From Bacteroidota bacterium (GTDB lineage Bacteria > Bacteroidota > Bacteroidia > Sphingobacteriales > Sphingobacteriaceae): a stretch of DNA of 49,878 nucleotides. Position numbers and translations under genes: made by a program. Below, piece after piece: positions 15,899 through 24,208 of this stretch. Numbering within the stretch: the first letter of the stretch is position 1; every line of letters starts with the position of its first letter. Location of the stretch: contig JABDEQ010000006.1 of NCBI GenBank assembly GCA_013286985.1, forward strand, positions 2,546 through 52,423, given 5' to 3'. The notes beneath the pieces were generated by a model. It was not told the origin of the DNA, did not search any database, and saw only the letters and a program-made list of their open reading frames with translations.

Positions 15899-16894
15899 TT
15901 AACTTAAAATGGTATTGATTAGCTTCAATTCTGCCTCTGTGAATGACAGGTTTTGCAGGCAGCCGATAGAATCTGTTACTTGCGATGGCTTACTCACGCC
16001 AATTAATACCGATGTGATGCGACTATCTCTTAATATCCACGATAACGCCATTTGCGCCAGGTTTTGGCCGCGCTGCAAAGCAAGCTCATTTAGTTTGCTT
16101 ACACGGGCAATTTTATCAGGGGTTATCTGATCTTCTTCCATTGCGCCATTTCCGCGATGATCCGCTGCTCTTGAATCTTTAGGGATGCCTTTCAAATATT
16201 TATTGGTCAGTAGCCCTTGCGCTAATGGCGAAAACGGGATACAGCCAACACCTTTATCGCCCAAAACATCCAGTAAACCACCCTCAACCCAACGATCGAA
16301 CATGGAATATTTAGGTTGATGGATAAGGCAAGGCGTACCCAGGTCTTTTAAAATTTCAATGGCCTTTTCGGTTTCAGTAGCGCTGTAGCTCGATATACCT
16401 ACGTATAGTGCTTTTCCCTGGCGAACGATCAAATCAAGCGCGCTCATGGTTTCTTCCAGCGGTGTTTCCGGATCGGGACGGTGATGATAAAATATATCAA
16501 CATAATCAAGTCCCATGCGGCTTAAGCTTTGGTCCAAACTGGCTACCAGGTATTTTTTTGATCCCAGGTCGCCATACGGGCCTTCCCACATGGGCCAGCC
16601 TGCTTTGGTGGAGATAATAAGCTCATCGCGATATTTTTTAAAATCGTCCTTAAAAATCTGCCCAAAAGTTTCTTCTGCCGATCCGGCCGGAGGGCCGTAA
16701 TTGTTGGCGAGGTCAAAATGGGTTATACCGCTGTCAAAAGCCAGCCTTAAAATGTTGCGGGCATTATCCAGGCTATCAATAGCGCCGAAATTATGCCACA
16801 GGCCAAGTGATACAGCAGGCAATTTTAAGCCGCTATGTCCGCAGCGGCGGTATTCCATATTTTGGTAACGTTCTGGGTTGGGTACGTATGTCAT
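15899..16894 (-). CDS. Aldo/keto reductase, YghZ / GAP-reductase type
   Basis: NADPH-dependent reductase of the AKR14/YghZ group; E. coli YghZ reduces L-glyceraldehyde 3-phosphate and methylglyoxal. Here 331 residues, cytoplasmic. The catalytic tetrad is visible: Asp near 61 and Tyr near 66 in HFDLANNYGPP, Lys near 97 in IISTKAGW, His near 137 in FYHHRPD. MEYRRCGHSGLKLPAVSLGLW is the classic AKR opening, and ILRDSRITSVLIGVSKPSQV is the cofactor-binding end. It sits 33 bases after the DUF336 gene and 20 before GH30, so it is co-transcribed. A role in handling the sugar released by GH30, or in carbonyl detoxification, is inferred. Confidence 0.93.
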   Translation of the reverse strand: MTYVPNPERYQNMEYRRCGHSGLKLPAVSLGLWHNFGAIDSLDNARNILRLAFDSGITHFDLANNYGPPAGSAEETFGQIFKDDFKKYRDELIISTKAGWPMWEGPYGDLGSKKYLVASLDQSLSRMGLDYVDIFYHHRPDPETPLEETMSALDLIVRQGKALYVGISSYSATETEKAIEILKDLGTPCLIHQPKYSMFDRWVEGGLLDVLGDKGVGCIPFSPLAQGLLTNKYLKGIPKDSRAADHRGNGAMEEDQITPDKIARVSKLNELALQRGQNLAQMALSWILRDSRITSVLIGVSKPSQVTDSIGCLQNLSFTEAELKLINTILS

Positions 16895-16927
16895 ATAAAG
16901 TTTTTTTATTGTTGATGATTATTCGAA

Positions 16928-17365
16928 TTAAAGACCAAATGCTTTTACCATAATTTCAAGATCGGTAACACCTCTAAAACCGCTGAACCCAACAGAAAGT
17001 TTGGTGCCATTGGCCAATGTGAGCGGTTGCCCGCCTTCCCAGCCAATCAGGTCGGGTGCTTCAATGCCGTTGCCGTTTTCTTCAACCAGTTTATTGAAAA
17101 CCATTTTTTCGTATTCGCCTGTTTTAACACCGGTTAGCCAAACCTGGCTGGCCTTTGTCCATGCTACTTTGTACGATTGCCTTAACCTCGGGTTATTGGT
17201 TCCAAACATTCGCCCATAAACGTGCCCATTTTCGGCAATAATACAAACGGCTACATTACCATTGCTGATAGCTGCATCGTCTGGATTTTGCATGTACACG
17301 GGTATAAGTTTTTCAATGGTATTAAATGCATAGTTTATAATTGCATCCAAATGCTGGTCTGTCAT
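16928..17365 (-). CDS. GlcG/HbpS-like (DUF336) protein
   Basis: A 145-residue single-domain protein resembling the GlcG/HbpS heme-binding fold (DUF336). It has a helical start, a strand pair NGNVAVCIIAENGHVYGRMFG, a conserved helix RLRQSYKVAWTKASQVW, and a glycine-rich end GGQPLTLANGTKLSVGFSGFRGVTDLEI. No signal peptide, so cytoplasmic. Family members bind heme or cobalamin-like ligands or are accessory proteins in glycolate metabolism; the biochemical role here is unknown. First gene of the operon with the aldo/keto reductase and GH30, divergent from a Crp/Fnr-type regulator that is a natural candidate controller. Confidence 0.7.
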   Translation of the reverse strand: MTDQHLDAIINYAFNTIEKLIPVYMQNPDDAAISNGNVAVCIIAENGHVYGRMFGTNNPRLRQSYKVAWTKASQVWLTGVKTGEYEKMVFNKLVEENGNGIEAPDLIGWEGGQPLTLANGTKLSVGFSGFRGVTDLEIMVKAFGL

Positions 17366-17391
17366 CCTTAAAAGTTTATAAATATTTCAGG

Positions 17392-17496
17392 TTGGTTATT
17401 GCCGCAGAAAAACCCGGCGATGTAAAAGTATTCCGCTTCTACCAAAAAAGCATTGAACCAGGACAAGAAATTAAAATAGTTCACATTTTGTTTTAA
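17392..17496 (+). pseudogene. Possible coding remnant in the divergent promoter gap
   Basis: A short frame reads LVIAAEKPGDVKVFRFYQ and continues KSIEPGQEIKIVHILF before TAA. The amino-acid pattern is protein-like (alternating strands, PGD and PGQ turns), but it lacks a normal start codon (only TTG at 17392) and any upstream domain. It may be the tail of a lost gene. It could also be chance, since the same stretch must hold promoters for both flanking genes. Confidence 0.2.
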
Positions 17497-17529
17497 GCCA
17501 CTATACTTGTATAAAGTTTATATTAAAAT

Positions 17530-18108
17530 ATGTTCCAGGCTATCAATAATTATGTTTCGAGGTCTATTCAGCTTACTGCTGAGGAATTGGAATATTTTAA
17601 CCTTGTGCTTGAATACAAAGTGGTTCCTAAAAAAACCATGCTGCTACGGGCCGGCGACGTTTGCAATTTTGAATTGTATGTAAACAAAGGCTGTATCCGT
17701 GAATATTATATTGATAGCAAGGGGATGGAAATAACGCTTCAATTTGCGGTGGAAGATTGGTGGATGAGCGATATCACCAGTTTTCAGGATCAAACACCAA
17801 GCAGTATGTATATTGAAACGTTAGAAGACTGTGAGTTGCTGATACTTTCCCGTAATGTAAAAGAAAAGCTTTTATTAAAGGTGCCTAAGTTTGAAAGGAT
17901 GTTCAGGCTGATGATTCAAAGACATTTGTCGGTAGTTCAAAACCGGCTGTTTAAAACCATATCATACACAGCGATGGAAAAATACCTCGAATTTGTAAAA
18001 CGCTATCCCACCATCCCGCAACGCGTGCCGCAACATTATATCGCATCGTACCTGGGCATCTCGCCCGAGTTTTTGAGTAAGCTGAGGACAAGGTTGTTGA
18101 AAAAGTAA
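17530..18108 (+). CDS. Crp/Fnr-family transcriptional regulator
   Basis: 192 residues: an N-terminal cNMP-binding-like beta barrel (LRAGDVCNFELYVNKGCIREYYID, then MEITLQFAVEDWWMSDITSF), a long dimer helix (FERMFRLMIQRHLSVVQNRL), and a C-terminal winged helix ending in IASYLGISPEFLSKLRTRL. It lacks Fnr cysteines, and the phosphate-binding cassette of true cAMP receptors is not conserved, as in most Bacteroidota Crp/Fnr relatives; the signal is unknown. It is transcribed away from the DUF336/AKR/GH30 operon with a 164-base gap, so control of that operon is likely. Confidence 0.9.
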   Translation: MFQAINNYVSRSIQLTAEELEYFNLVLEYKVVPKKTMLLRAGDVCNFELYVNKGCIREYYIDSKGMEITLQFAVEDWWMSDITSFQDQTPSSMYIETLEDCELLILSRNVKEKLLLKVPKFERMFRLMIQRHLSVVQNRLFKTISYTAMEKYLEFVKRYPTIPQRVPQHYIASYLGISPEFLSKLRTRLLKK

Positions 18109-18269
18109 GCTAATCAGCAATCGATGCAATAAGAATTTAAGAGGATAGCTATTAAACCTTTTATTTGTTTAATTATCAAATGTTTACATTTTGTAAATCG
18201 TTGTTAAAATTCAATAAACATTTGAATTTGCCCCGATTAAAAAATATATTTGAGTATAAATCGGCTGTT

Positions 18270-18626
18270 ATGTACAAGCTAAAAAAACATATCAATATTT
18301 TTTTACTTACGCTGTGTCTGATTGGTAGTTTTCAGCAGTATCCAGGTACAAATCTTCGTGGCAGGGTTTTAATAAATAATGGCACCCAGGTTTTTGTAGC
18401 CGCTCGGGTTGACTTGCTCTTTATGGATCAAAGATACCCGCCCGGTCAGCAATTACGGTTAGTAGCCTCCACCTCCACTGATAATTACGGCTTTTATTAT
18501 TTCAGCTATGTAATTCCGAATAATTACATTATCCAGATCAATCAATCAAAGGGATTTAATATACAGGTTATTCCTATCAATTACCAGATGTATCAGTTTC
18601 AGGACTTGCCTGTTTTTTATTATTAG
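18270..18626 (+). CDS. Small exported protein with a single beta-sandwich-like domain
   Basis: I do not recognise a named family. ATG at 18270 gives a signal-like start (MYKLKKHINIFLLTLCLIGS) on a 118-residue protein. Earlier ATGs back to 18165 would add a polar leader of 35 residues and are less likely. The mature part reads as one small beta-rich fold: LRGRVLINNGTQVFVAARVDLLF, then VASTSTDNYGFYYFSYV and NYIIQIN. This resembles a carboxypeptidase-regulatory-like or Cna-B type strand pattern, with a hydrophobic, Tyr-rich end. Its 3' end overlaps the convergent membrane-protein gene by 50 bases. It is AT-rich like the cassette it adjoins and may belong to the same insertion. Confidence 0.6.
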   Translation: MYKLKKHINIFLLTLCLIGSFQQYPGTNLRGRVLINNGTQVFVAARVDLLFMDQRYPPGQQLRLVASTSTDNYGFYYFSYVIPNNYIIQINQSKGFNIQVIPINYQMYQFQDLPVFYY

Positions 18627-19302
18627 TAATTGATTCCTGGTTGCCCGAAATAAAATTTTCCAGTTTATTGCTAAAAATTATTAAAAGTTGGTTTACTCCG
18701 AGCATTGATTCTATCAATTCATCATAATCGGGATATCCTTTTTGGATTTTTTGTGGGGCATCACCTTCCTGTTCTTTTAGTTTCAACTCATACCATGACC
18801 TGAATTTGGCCTGGTAAGTTGTCAAATGAGGCCGCATGCCTTCATTAAGAATTTGGATAGTTAAATTAATAAGTTCTTTTGCACTATTGTTAACCAGGTA
18901 TTCGCCGGGTATATTTTTAATTTCCGATCGTATTATATCAAACATTTTATACCATGAGTCGTAAACTTCTTTAATAACGTCAAATTCCGGGTCAATTTCA
19001 AGTGCCGCTTTACGGGTAACCAATTCAATATAAATGCGATTGGCGATGTATAGGTTTTGAAAATCTCTTTTAACTTTTTGGTCTATTTTTATAAAGCCAA
19101 GGTTTATTTCAAAGCTTATTTCGTCGGCAAAAAGGTTACTTACTTTTCTTTTTAAATATTTTCTACTTAAATATAATACTGTAATTAGAGCCAGAAAAAC
19201 GAGTAATATCACCCAATTAATTTGGAAAGTTATTGCCGGGTGCAACTTACTATAAGCCGCATTAAGAATTACTATAGTTGAATCTTCTTTATTTGAACTC
19301 AT
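18577..19302 (-). CDS. Single-pass membrane protein, third gene of the SIR2-TIR/NTPase cassette
   Basis: Family not recognised. 241 residues: a short N-terminal segment, one hydrophobic helix (about 28-46, NWVILLVFLALITVLYL) followed by basic residues (RKYLKRK), then a soluble, mostly helical domain rich in acidic and aromatic residues (YDSWYKMFDIIRSEIKNIPGEYL). By the positive-inside rule the C-terminal domain is cytoplasmic. It starts 30 bases after the NTPase stop, so it is very probably co-expressed. It could recruit the NTPase to the membrane or act as a regulator or effector. Low GC like its two partners. Confidence 0.7.
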   Translation of the reverse strand: MSSNKEDSTIVILNAAYSKLHPAITFQINWVILLVFLALITVLYLSRKYLKRKVSNLFADEISFEINLGFIKIDQKVKRDFQNLYIANRIYIELVTRKAALEIDPEFDVIKEVYDSWYKMFDIIRSEIKNIPGEYLVNNSAKELINLTIQILNEGMRPHLTTYQAKFRSWYELKLKEQEGDAPQKIQKGYPDYDELIESMLGVNQLLIIFSNKLENFISGNQESITNNKKQASPETDTSGN

Positions 19303-19332
19303 AACATTTGTTTTAATTAAATTTTATCGGCG

Positions 19333-22300
19333 CTATCGTAGTATTGTGGCAACAGACTCCCTTGTTTTTTTAAAAATATCCTTCGAATTGTAATTTTTTA
19401 TAACTATTGAGTTTGCATTTTGCCATTTGATAATACTGTCAACATCATTCTTTTTAGGATGATAATAATACCAAAGCAGAGGGTTTAAGCCGGCACCATT
19501 TAATATAAGCGCATACATAGAGGCGGTATTAATAACAGGTATACATATTTGTCCTTTTAGCGGCTTAAAAGGTTTATTATAGGTGTAAAATTCTAAAGAG
19601 CGCAAATCCAATAATCCAAAATAGCCGGGAGAAGCGGAAAGAGGAAAGCTTTTTGGGTTGGTTTTTTTTGAAGAATTTGTATATTCTATAATTGCCCAGG
19701 ATGGATCTGTAGCCGAATAAATTTTAACAATAGAGTCAGAATTTGCCGGATGGCTAATATTCAAAAACTGTTTGCTTCCATTTTGTTTATTCGTTAGTTG
19801 CACCTTAAAGTTATTGTCAATAATAAGGTTTGAATGCGGATGATTTTTGAGAGCAACATCCATGAATATTTTTACCGGATTATGAATTGAATCGCTTATA
19901 TCAACATTCATATCGGGTTTGGTTTGACGGATTAAATCAAAAATGTGCCACTTTTTTAATTGCGGATCAAAACCGTATAGATGCCGCCGGAATTTGTTGG
20001 ATGAGCTGGAATTGCTGTTAAAAATATCGGGAGTATTAAAATTGGGATAAATCAATTCATTTGATGTAAATAAGCGCGTTTTTGTTGAGCATTTGTATTG
20101 GTTTAATTCAAAATGCTTGTTTACATTATTTAAAACGTAATATAAAAAGTCATTATCTGTTTTTACTACATTTAACAAGAAAGCATTTTTGTTAACAGTT
20201 ACCATATCACTGATGGTGTCTTTTTCTGTACCAAGAAATTGATATACGGTTTTGTTATCCGCGTCGCTGAGTGGATAGGCGGGGGAATACCAAAATATGA
20301 TACACTTTTCATCTAAACTAAATTTAAAGGATATGTTGTTGTTAAATTTCCAGCATTTAACGAGAGAGCAATCTGAATTTTTGTATAAGTATAATAGCCT
20401 GCCTTTTAATAGCGCTGTATAAGTGTTTTCCTGATCAATTGTGGCTGACTGGTAGCCATAGCCATTGGCATTAAAGCCAATGGGATAATAACTAATGTTC
20501 ATTAAATCATTATCAGCTTGTTCTTTGTTCTGTTTGGAGACGAAAACTGATATTGGAATGGGCGTTGGAGCGCTTATAGGGACCTCTTTGCGCGGGCCGA
20601 ATGTTTTTAAATTATAAAAAAATAAAGAATCCTGTTGTTGGGTTATTTTGCATGCATTTTTTCCATCAGGTGATAACTGGATTTCGGGAATGGGGTTGCT
20701 TAAGCTGCCGTAAAAAGGGGTGCAGTTATAATACTTTATGATATTGCTATCCAAAACTCTGTTTAGGCTATCGGCCCTTTTTGATGTAAATATTTTACTC
20801 TTAATAATTTCAGTAACCTTATGAATTCGTGAATAATATTTGCTGCCGGTGTCAAGTGCATTATACGGCCCTAAAGTATTATTAACTGTATTTATAGCTA
20901 ATATTTTTGAGTTGAAATCTCCTTTTATTAAATCAATGGCGCGATTGTAAAGTAGCGTATAAAAAATAGCTACCAAAAAAATTATGATTACCGCCGAGCT
21001 ACTTATTGCAATTATTAAAAGCCGTCTTCTTCGTCTTGCAATTTCTTCTTCCCTAACTGTTTCTCTTTCTTGCTCCTCCGCCAGCCTAATCTGTTCTTTT
21101 TTCTGCTCTTCTTCTCGCCGTCTTTTCTCTTCTGCCCGCCTCTCTTTGGCCAGCTGCTCTATTTTTTTTTCTTCTTCCTCCCTTTTTCTTTTTTCCTCAT
21201 TCCGCGTTATTCTTTCAAAACGGCTGTTAATAACGGGGCTTAGCAATTGGTCGTGCAATATTTCAATGTGTGGAATATTCAGGTATTCATTTTTATTTAA
21301 AAAGCGATTGGAGTAAAGCTGCGTTTTGTCTTCGCCCCAACCAATAAGTATATCAATGTCTTTTTTTAATATTTGATTTTCCTCCTCGGTGCCTTTGGAG
21401 TAATTAATGATGCTATTGTATGGATATAACGTTCTGTTGCCTTCAGTTGTAACCAACTCATCTTCAATAAAAATCCTGGTTATTTCATTAATGTTTTCAA
21501 AAACGTCTTCATAATAGTCATTTACCAGGTTCACAATTTTTGACCGCCCTGCTTTTTTTAGCTCAGACAATACCTTTTTTTCACCTTTGTCAACAATTTG
21601 TGGATACAACTTGTAGCAAATTAAACTCAATATAAAAGGCGATACAATTTTTTGGCTGTTACTGGCAAATGAAGTTTTAGCATTATTTTCAACTATTAGC
21701 TGTGAAATTTTTTGAGCTAAAGATTCGTTTATTTTTACCTCTCTTTTTTCCGTTATTTCTAAAATAAGTTCGGTTGCTGTTTCCTGTGTAAAGCCTTCCA
21801 ATCTAAACCTGGCCGGAGTATGAATTATTGATGGTATGCTGTCTCTCAGGCTTTCCAACTCAGTTAAATACTCCTCCCTGAAAGAGAGCAATATCCTGAA
21901 GGTTTTTTCTTTTGATGATATTTTGTTTTTGATATTGATCACTGTATCCATGTCATCCTTCAAATCACTGTTCATCCTTTTTAGCAAAGAGGGATGTATT
22001 TCATCTTCTAAAAGGTATTTGATATCTTCAAATAATGGAAGCTTTTTATCAGAAAGAATAGTAAAAACTTCTTCAAATTGGTCAAATATCAAAACAGGTA
22101 TAATCGTTTTAACATCATTAATAACTCTCGCCGGATTTATCGGGGCATCAGCAGTATGGCCCCCACTTGTTTCATCTATATTAGCGGTATATGTTTCGGT
22201 AATGGTAATATTTATGAGGTGCAGGTACTCAAATAATGAGCTCGATGGAGTGGTTTTATCGTCGTTAAAATTGAACCCGGGGATTTTTTTACCGAAAGTC

Positions 22301-22605
22301 TTGATGTTTTTTTTAAGCAGTTGTTTCACCTGGGTTACAGAAATCAGATCAAGCGCATTTAACCTGACGTATATTGGCAAAAAATTACGGCTATTTCTCA
22401 ATTCCGGCATGAGACCTGCTTGCAGCAGTGATGATTTACCCATACCTGATTTGGCATACAATAAAGTGAGGGTATGATCGGTTATATAATCAAATAATAT
22501 GTCTACCTCATCATTTCGCCCATAAATATTATCCCCCTCCACATACGGTTTCGGCCCTTTAAAGGGGTTGTTAAAATTTTCGGCTTCAATATTATTCCTG
22601 GCCAT
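19333..22605 (-). CDS. nSTAND-type P-loop NTPase with coiled coil, membrane segment and propeller-like C-terminus
   Basis: 1090 residues. The opening FNNPFKGPKPYVEGDNIYGR is the usual lead-in of novel STAND NTPases (nSTAND1). The Walker A region is AKSGMGKSSL (about 51-60), Walker B is VLIFDQFEE (about 171-179), and a sensor/arginine region is LLSFREEYL (about 239-247). A winged-helix-like part follows to about 460. Then comes a highly charged coiled coil (about 463-527), a five-arginine stop, and a transmembrane helix (about 528-553). The last 530 residues are strand-rich, with SPDGK-type repeats reminiscent of a beta propeller. With basic residues before the helix, the ATPase would be cytoplasmic and the C-terminal domain periplasmic. 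STAND ATPases act as ligand-triggered oligomerising sensors in conflict systems. It starts 7 bases after the SIR2-like/TIR gene. Confidence 0.85.
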   Translation of the reverse strand: MARNNIEAENFNNPFKGPKPYVEGDNIYGRNDEVDILFDYITDHTLTLLYAKSGMGKSSLLQAGLMPELRNSRNFLPIYVRLNALDLISVTQVKQLLKKNIKTFGKKIPGFNFNDDKTTPSSSLFEYLHLINITITETYTANIDETSGGHTADAPINPARVINDVKTIIPVLIFDQFEEVFTILSDKKLPLFEDIKYLLEDEIHPSLLKRMNSDLKDDMDTVINIKNKISSKEKTFRILLSFREEYLTELESLRDSIPSIIHTPARFRLEGFTQETATELILEITEKREVKINESLAQKISQLIVENNAKTSFASNSQKIVSPFILSLICYKLYPQIVDKGEKKVLSELKKAGRSKIVNLVNDYYEDVFENINEITRIFIEDELVTTEGNRTLYPYNSIINYSKGTEEENQILKKDIDILIGWGEDKTQLYSNRFLNKNEYLNIPHIEILHDQLLSPVINSRFERITRNEEKRKREEEEKKIEQLAKERRAEEKRRREEEQKKEQIRLAEEQERETVREEEIARRRRRLLIIAISSSAVIIIFLVAIFYTLLYNRAIDLIKGDFNSKILAINTVNNTLGPYNALDTGSKYYSRIHKVTEIIKSKIFTSKRADSLNRVLDSNIIKYYNCTPFYGSLSNPIPEIQLSPDGKNACKITQQQDSLFFYNLKTFGPRKEVPISAPTPIPISVFVSKQNKEQADNDLMNISYYPIGFNANGYGYQSATIDQENTYTALLKGRLLYLYKNSDCSLVKCWKFNNNISFKFSLDEKCIIFWYSPAYPLSDADNKTVYQFLGTEKDTISDMVTVNKNAFLLNVVKTDNDFLYYVLNNVNKHFELNQYKCSTKTRLFTSNELIYPNFNTPDIFNSNSSSSNKFRRHLYGFDPQLKKWHIFDLIRQTKPDMNVDISDSIHNPVKIFMDVALKNHPHSNLIIDNNFKVQLTNKQNGSKQFLNISHPANSDSIVKIYSATDPSWAIIEYTNSSKKTNPKSFPLSASPGYFGLLDLRSLEFYTYNKPFKPLKGQICIPVINTASMYALILNGAGLNPLLWYYYHPKKNDVDSIIKWQNANSIVIKNYNSKDIFKKTRESVATILR

Positions 22606-22612
22606 AAATTTG

Positions 22613-24208
22613 TTATTTGCTTACGAAATAATTTGCTCTTATTTTATAAAGTATGTTGGCAATTTCTACTATTTGCTTGTCTGACAGGGAGGGGTGTTCA
22701 ATGTCCATTATAATGCCTAAGCGTGTTTTTCTGATAATTTCCTGTTTTATTTCCGCTTCATTAGCAATATCGGGAGGTAATACAATTTCATTATTAACGG
22801 CACCTATCCAGATTGGAAGAATGTTGATAGTGTTGCTGTTAACCGCCGCATAGGCCCATTCCTTCCAAAAATATCTATCTTTATTTTCGATATTGGCTAT
22901 TTTAGAAGTTATGATAGGGATAAATAAAACGTTCTTGTTTATTTTTTCCGCAAAATGTTTATCTAATTTATCGCCGCCCTGCAATTCTACTTCATCCATA
23001 TAAACATCAAACCTCTCTTTTAGCTGATTATAGATCATCCTCACCTCATCCCTGTCTTCTGAGTTAAAGCTTAAAAATATTTCACTATAAAAGAATTTTT
23101 TCTCAATGCTTTGTGAGCCTTCGTCCAGGTCTCTTTGTAACAGCCCGCTATATAAATCAAAAATGAATTGTTCAGTAGATCCTTCATAAAATTTAATAGC
23201 ATAATTATTCATAAATACTACTGAGTTACTATCGTAACCTAAATCATCTATCATGTATTTGGGCTTTTTATCGATGTTATCAAAGTCCGATCTGTTTACA
23301 TAACATAGTCTCAAAAAAAACCTCAAAAACCAATCCTTAAAATTACATCCCAGGAAAAGTAGATTAGCCTCAGAAAGCAAGTCTTTGAATTTTTTATATT
23401 TTTTATCATTTCCTATTAAATCCATAATCAGCTCAATAAAATCAGCCTCAGTTATAACATATGTAATAGGATCCTGAACATGATCGCCGAACAGATTAAA
23501 CACTGTAGGATCGTTTATGGCCTGATTGAAGGTTTCTTCATTGCTGCCCAACCTTTTGGCATTAACTTTAAACTCTGTTGATTGTACCATGCCTCCGGGA
23601 TAATATCCGTGGCTTGCAATAAGGTCAACGTTTCCGGTGCGGCACCGTGTGAGGGTACTCATTAACGTATTTAAAAATGTAGCGTTTACATAAAACTTGA
23701 AATTTTTTATGACAGATAACTGCACTATGGCATCATAAAACGAGGGTAATACTCCGTTCTTATCATATTGTTTAATCAATAAGCTTATTTCTTCTCTAAA
23801 CGCCTGTCTTATTTCGGGATCTAACGGCTTTAAGCTATGAAATAATGAATGCATAATCTCTATACCCGTTCGGGCTGAGGGGTATAGCATTTTGAAAAAT
23901 TGCTTTATACCTTCAATAGGTATATCGTCTTTTCTGGTAATAGCTAAAGATCTGTATTTTTCAAAAATTACTTTTGTTTCATCATCCACTCTGTTGTTAA
24001 ACCGGTTTAACCTGTCTGCTGTAATATGTTTTCTTAAGTATTCAAATGCCAAAAACTCGAGTAGGGATAAGGTCTCAAGGGTAATGGTTCCATCTTCAGC
24101 TATTTTTTGTTTTTTTAGTTTATATAAATCGAACCCGATTACAGGAATAGTGGTATTTTTTTTTATTAATGTAATAAGTGTAGGAAGATGAATGTTGGTG
24201 TTAGGCAT
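22613..24208 (-). CDS. SIR2-like plus TIR domain protein, predicted NAD-targeting effector
   Basis: 531 residues. Residues about 18-300 have the layout of a SIR2-like domain of defence proteins: IPVIGFDLY at the Rossmann start, FNLFGDHVQDPITYVITEADF at the catalytic-loop position, and LLFLGCNFKDWFLRFFLR near the end. The glycine-rich NAD motif and the catalytic His are not conserved (LFGD instead of LHG). Residues about 373-475 are a TIR domain: SEIFLSFNSEDRDEV, FDVYMDEVELQGGD, then FWKEWAYAA, with the candidate catalytic Glu at 450. TIR and SIR2 domains cleave NAD or make NAD-derived signals in Thoeris, CBASS and related systems. First gene of the three-gene operon. Likely role: abortive-infection effector or signal producer controlled by the STAND ATPase (inference). 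Confidence 0.8.
   Translation of the reverse strand: MPNTNIHLPTLITLIKKNTTIPVIGFDLYKLKKQKIAEDGTITLETLSLLEFLAFEYLRKHITADRLNRFNNRVDDETKVIFEKYRSLAITRKDDIPIEGIKQFFKMLYPSARTGIEIMHSLFHSLKPLDPEIRQAFREEISLLIKQYDKNGVLPSFYDAIVQLSVIKNFKFYVNATFLNTLMSTLTRCRTGNVDLIASHGYYPGGMVQSTEFKVNAKRLGSNEETFNQAINDPTVFNLFGDHVQDPITYVITEADFIELIMDLIGNDKKYKKFKDLLSEANLLFLGCNFKDWFLRFFLRLCYVNRSDFDNIDKKPKYMIDDLGYDSNSVVFMNNYAIKFYEGSTEQFIFDLYSGLLQRDLDEGSQSIEKKFFYSEIFLSFNSEDRDEVRMIYNQLKERFDVYMDEVELQGGDKLDKHFAEKINKNVLFIPIITSKIANIENKDRYFWKEWAYAAVNSNTINILPIWIGAVNNEIVLPPDIANEAEIKQEIIRKTRLGIIMDIEHPSLSDKQIVEIANILYKIRANYFVSK

Noticed and set aside
20984..22477. Plus-strand frames opposite the STAND NTPase, one Ser-rich (SSSSLFLFSS)
   Set aside because: The Ser/Leu-rich sequence is the complement of the Glu/Lys/Arg coiled coil, an artefact of composition.
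22613..24208. Naming the cassette Thoeris
   Set aside because: Thoeris has separate ThsA and ThsB proteins and no STAND ATPase; the architecture here differs.
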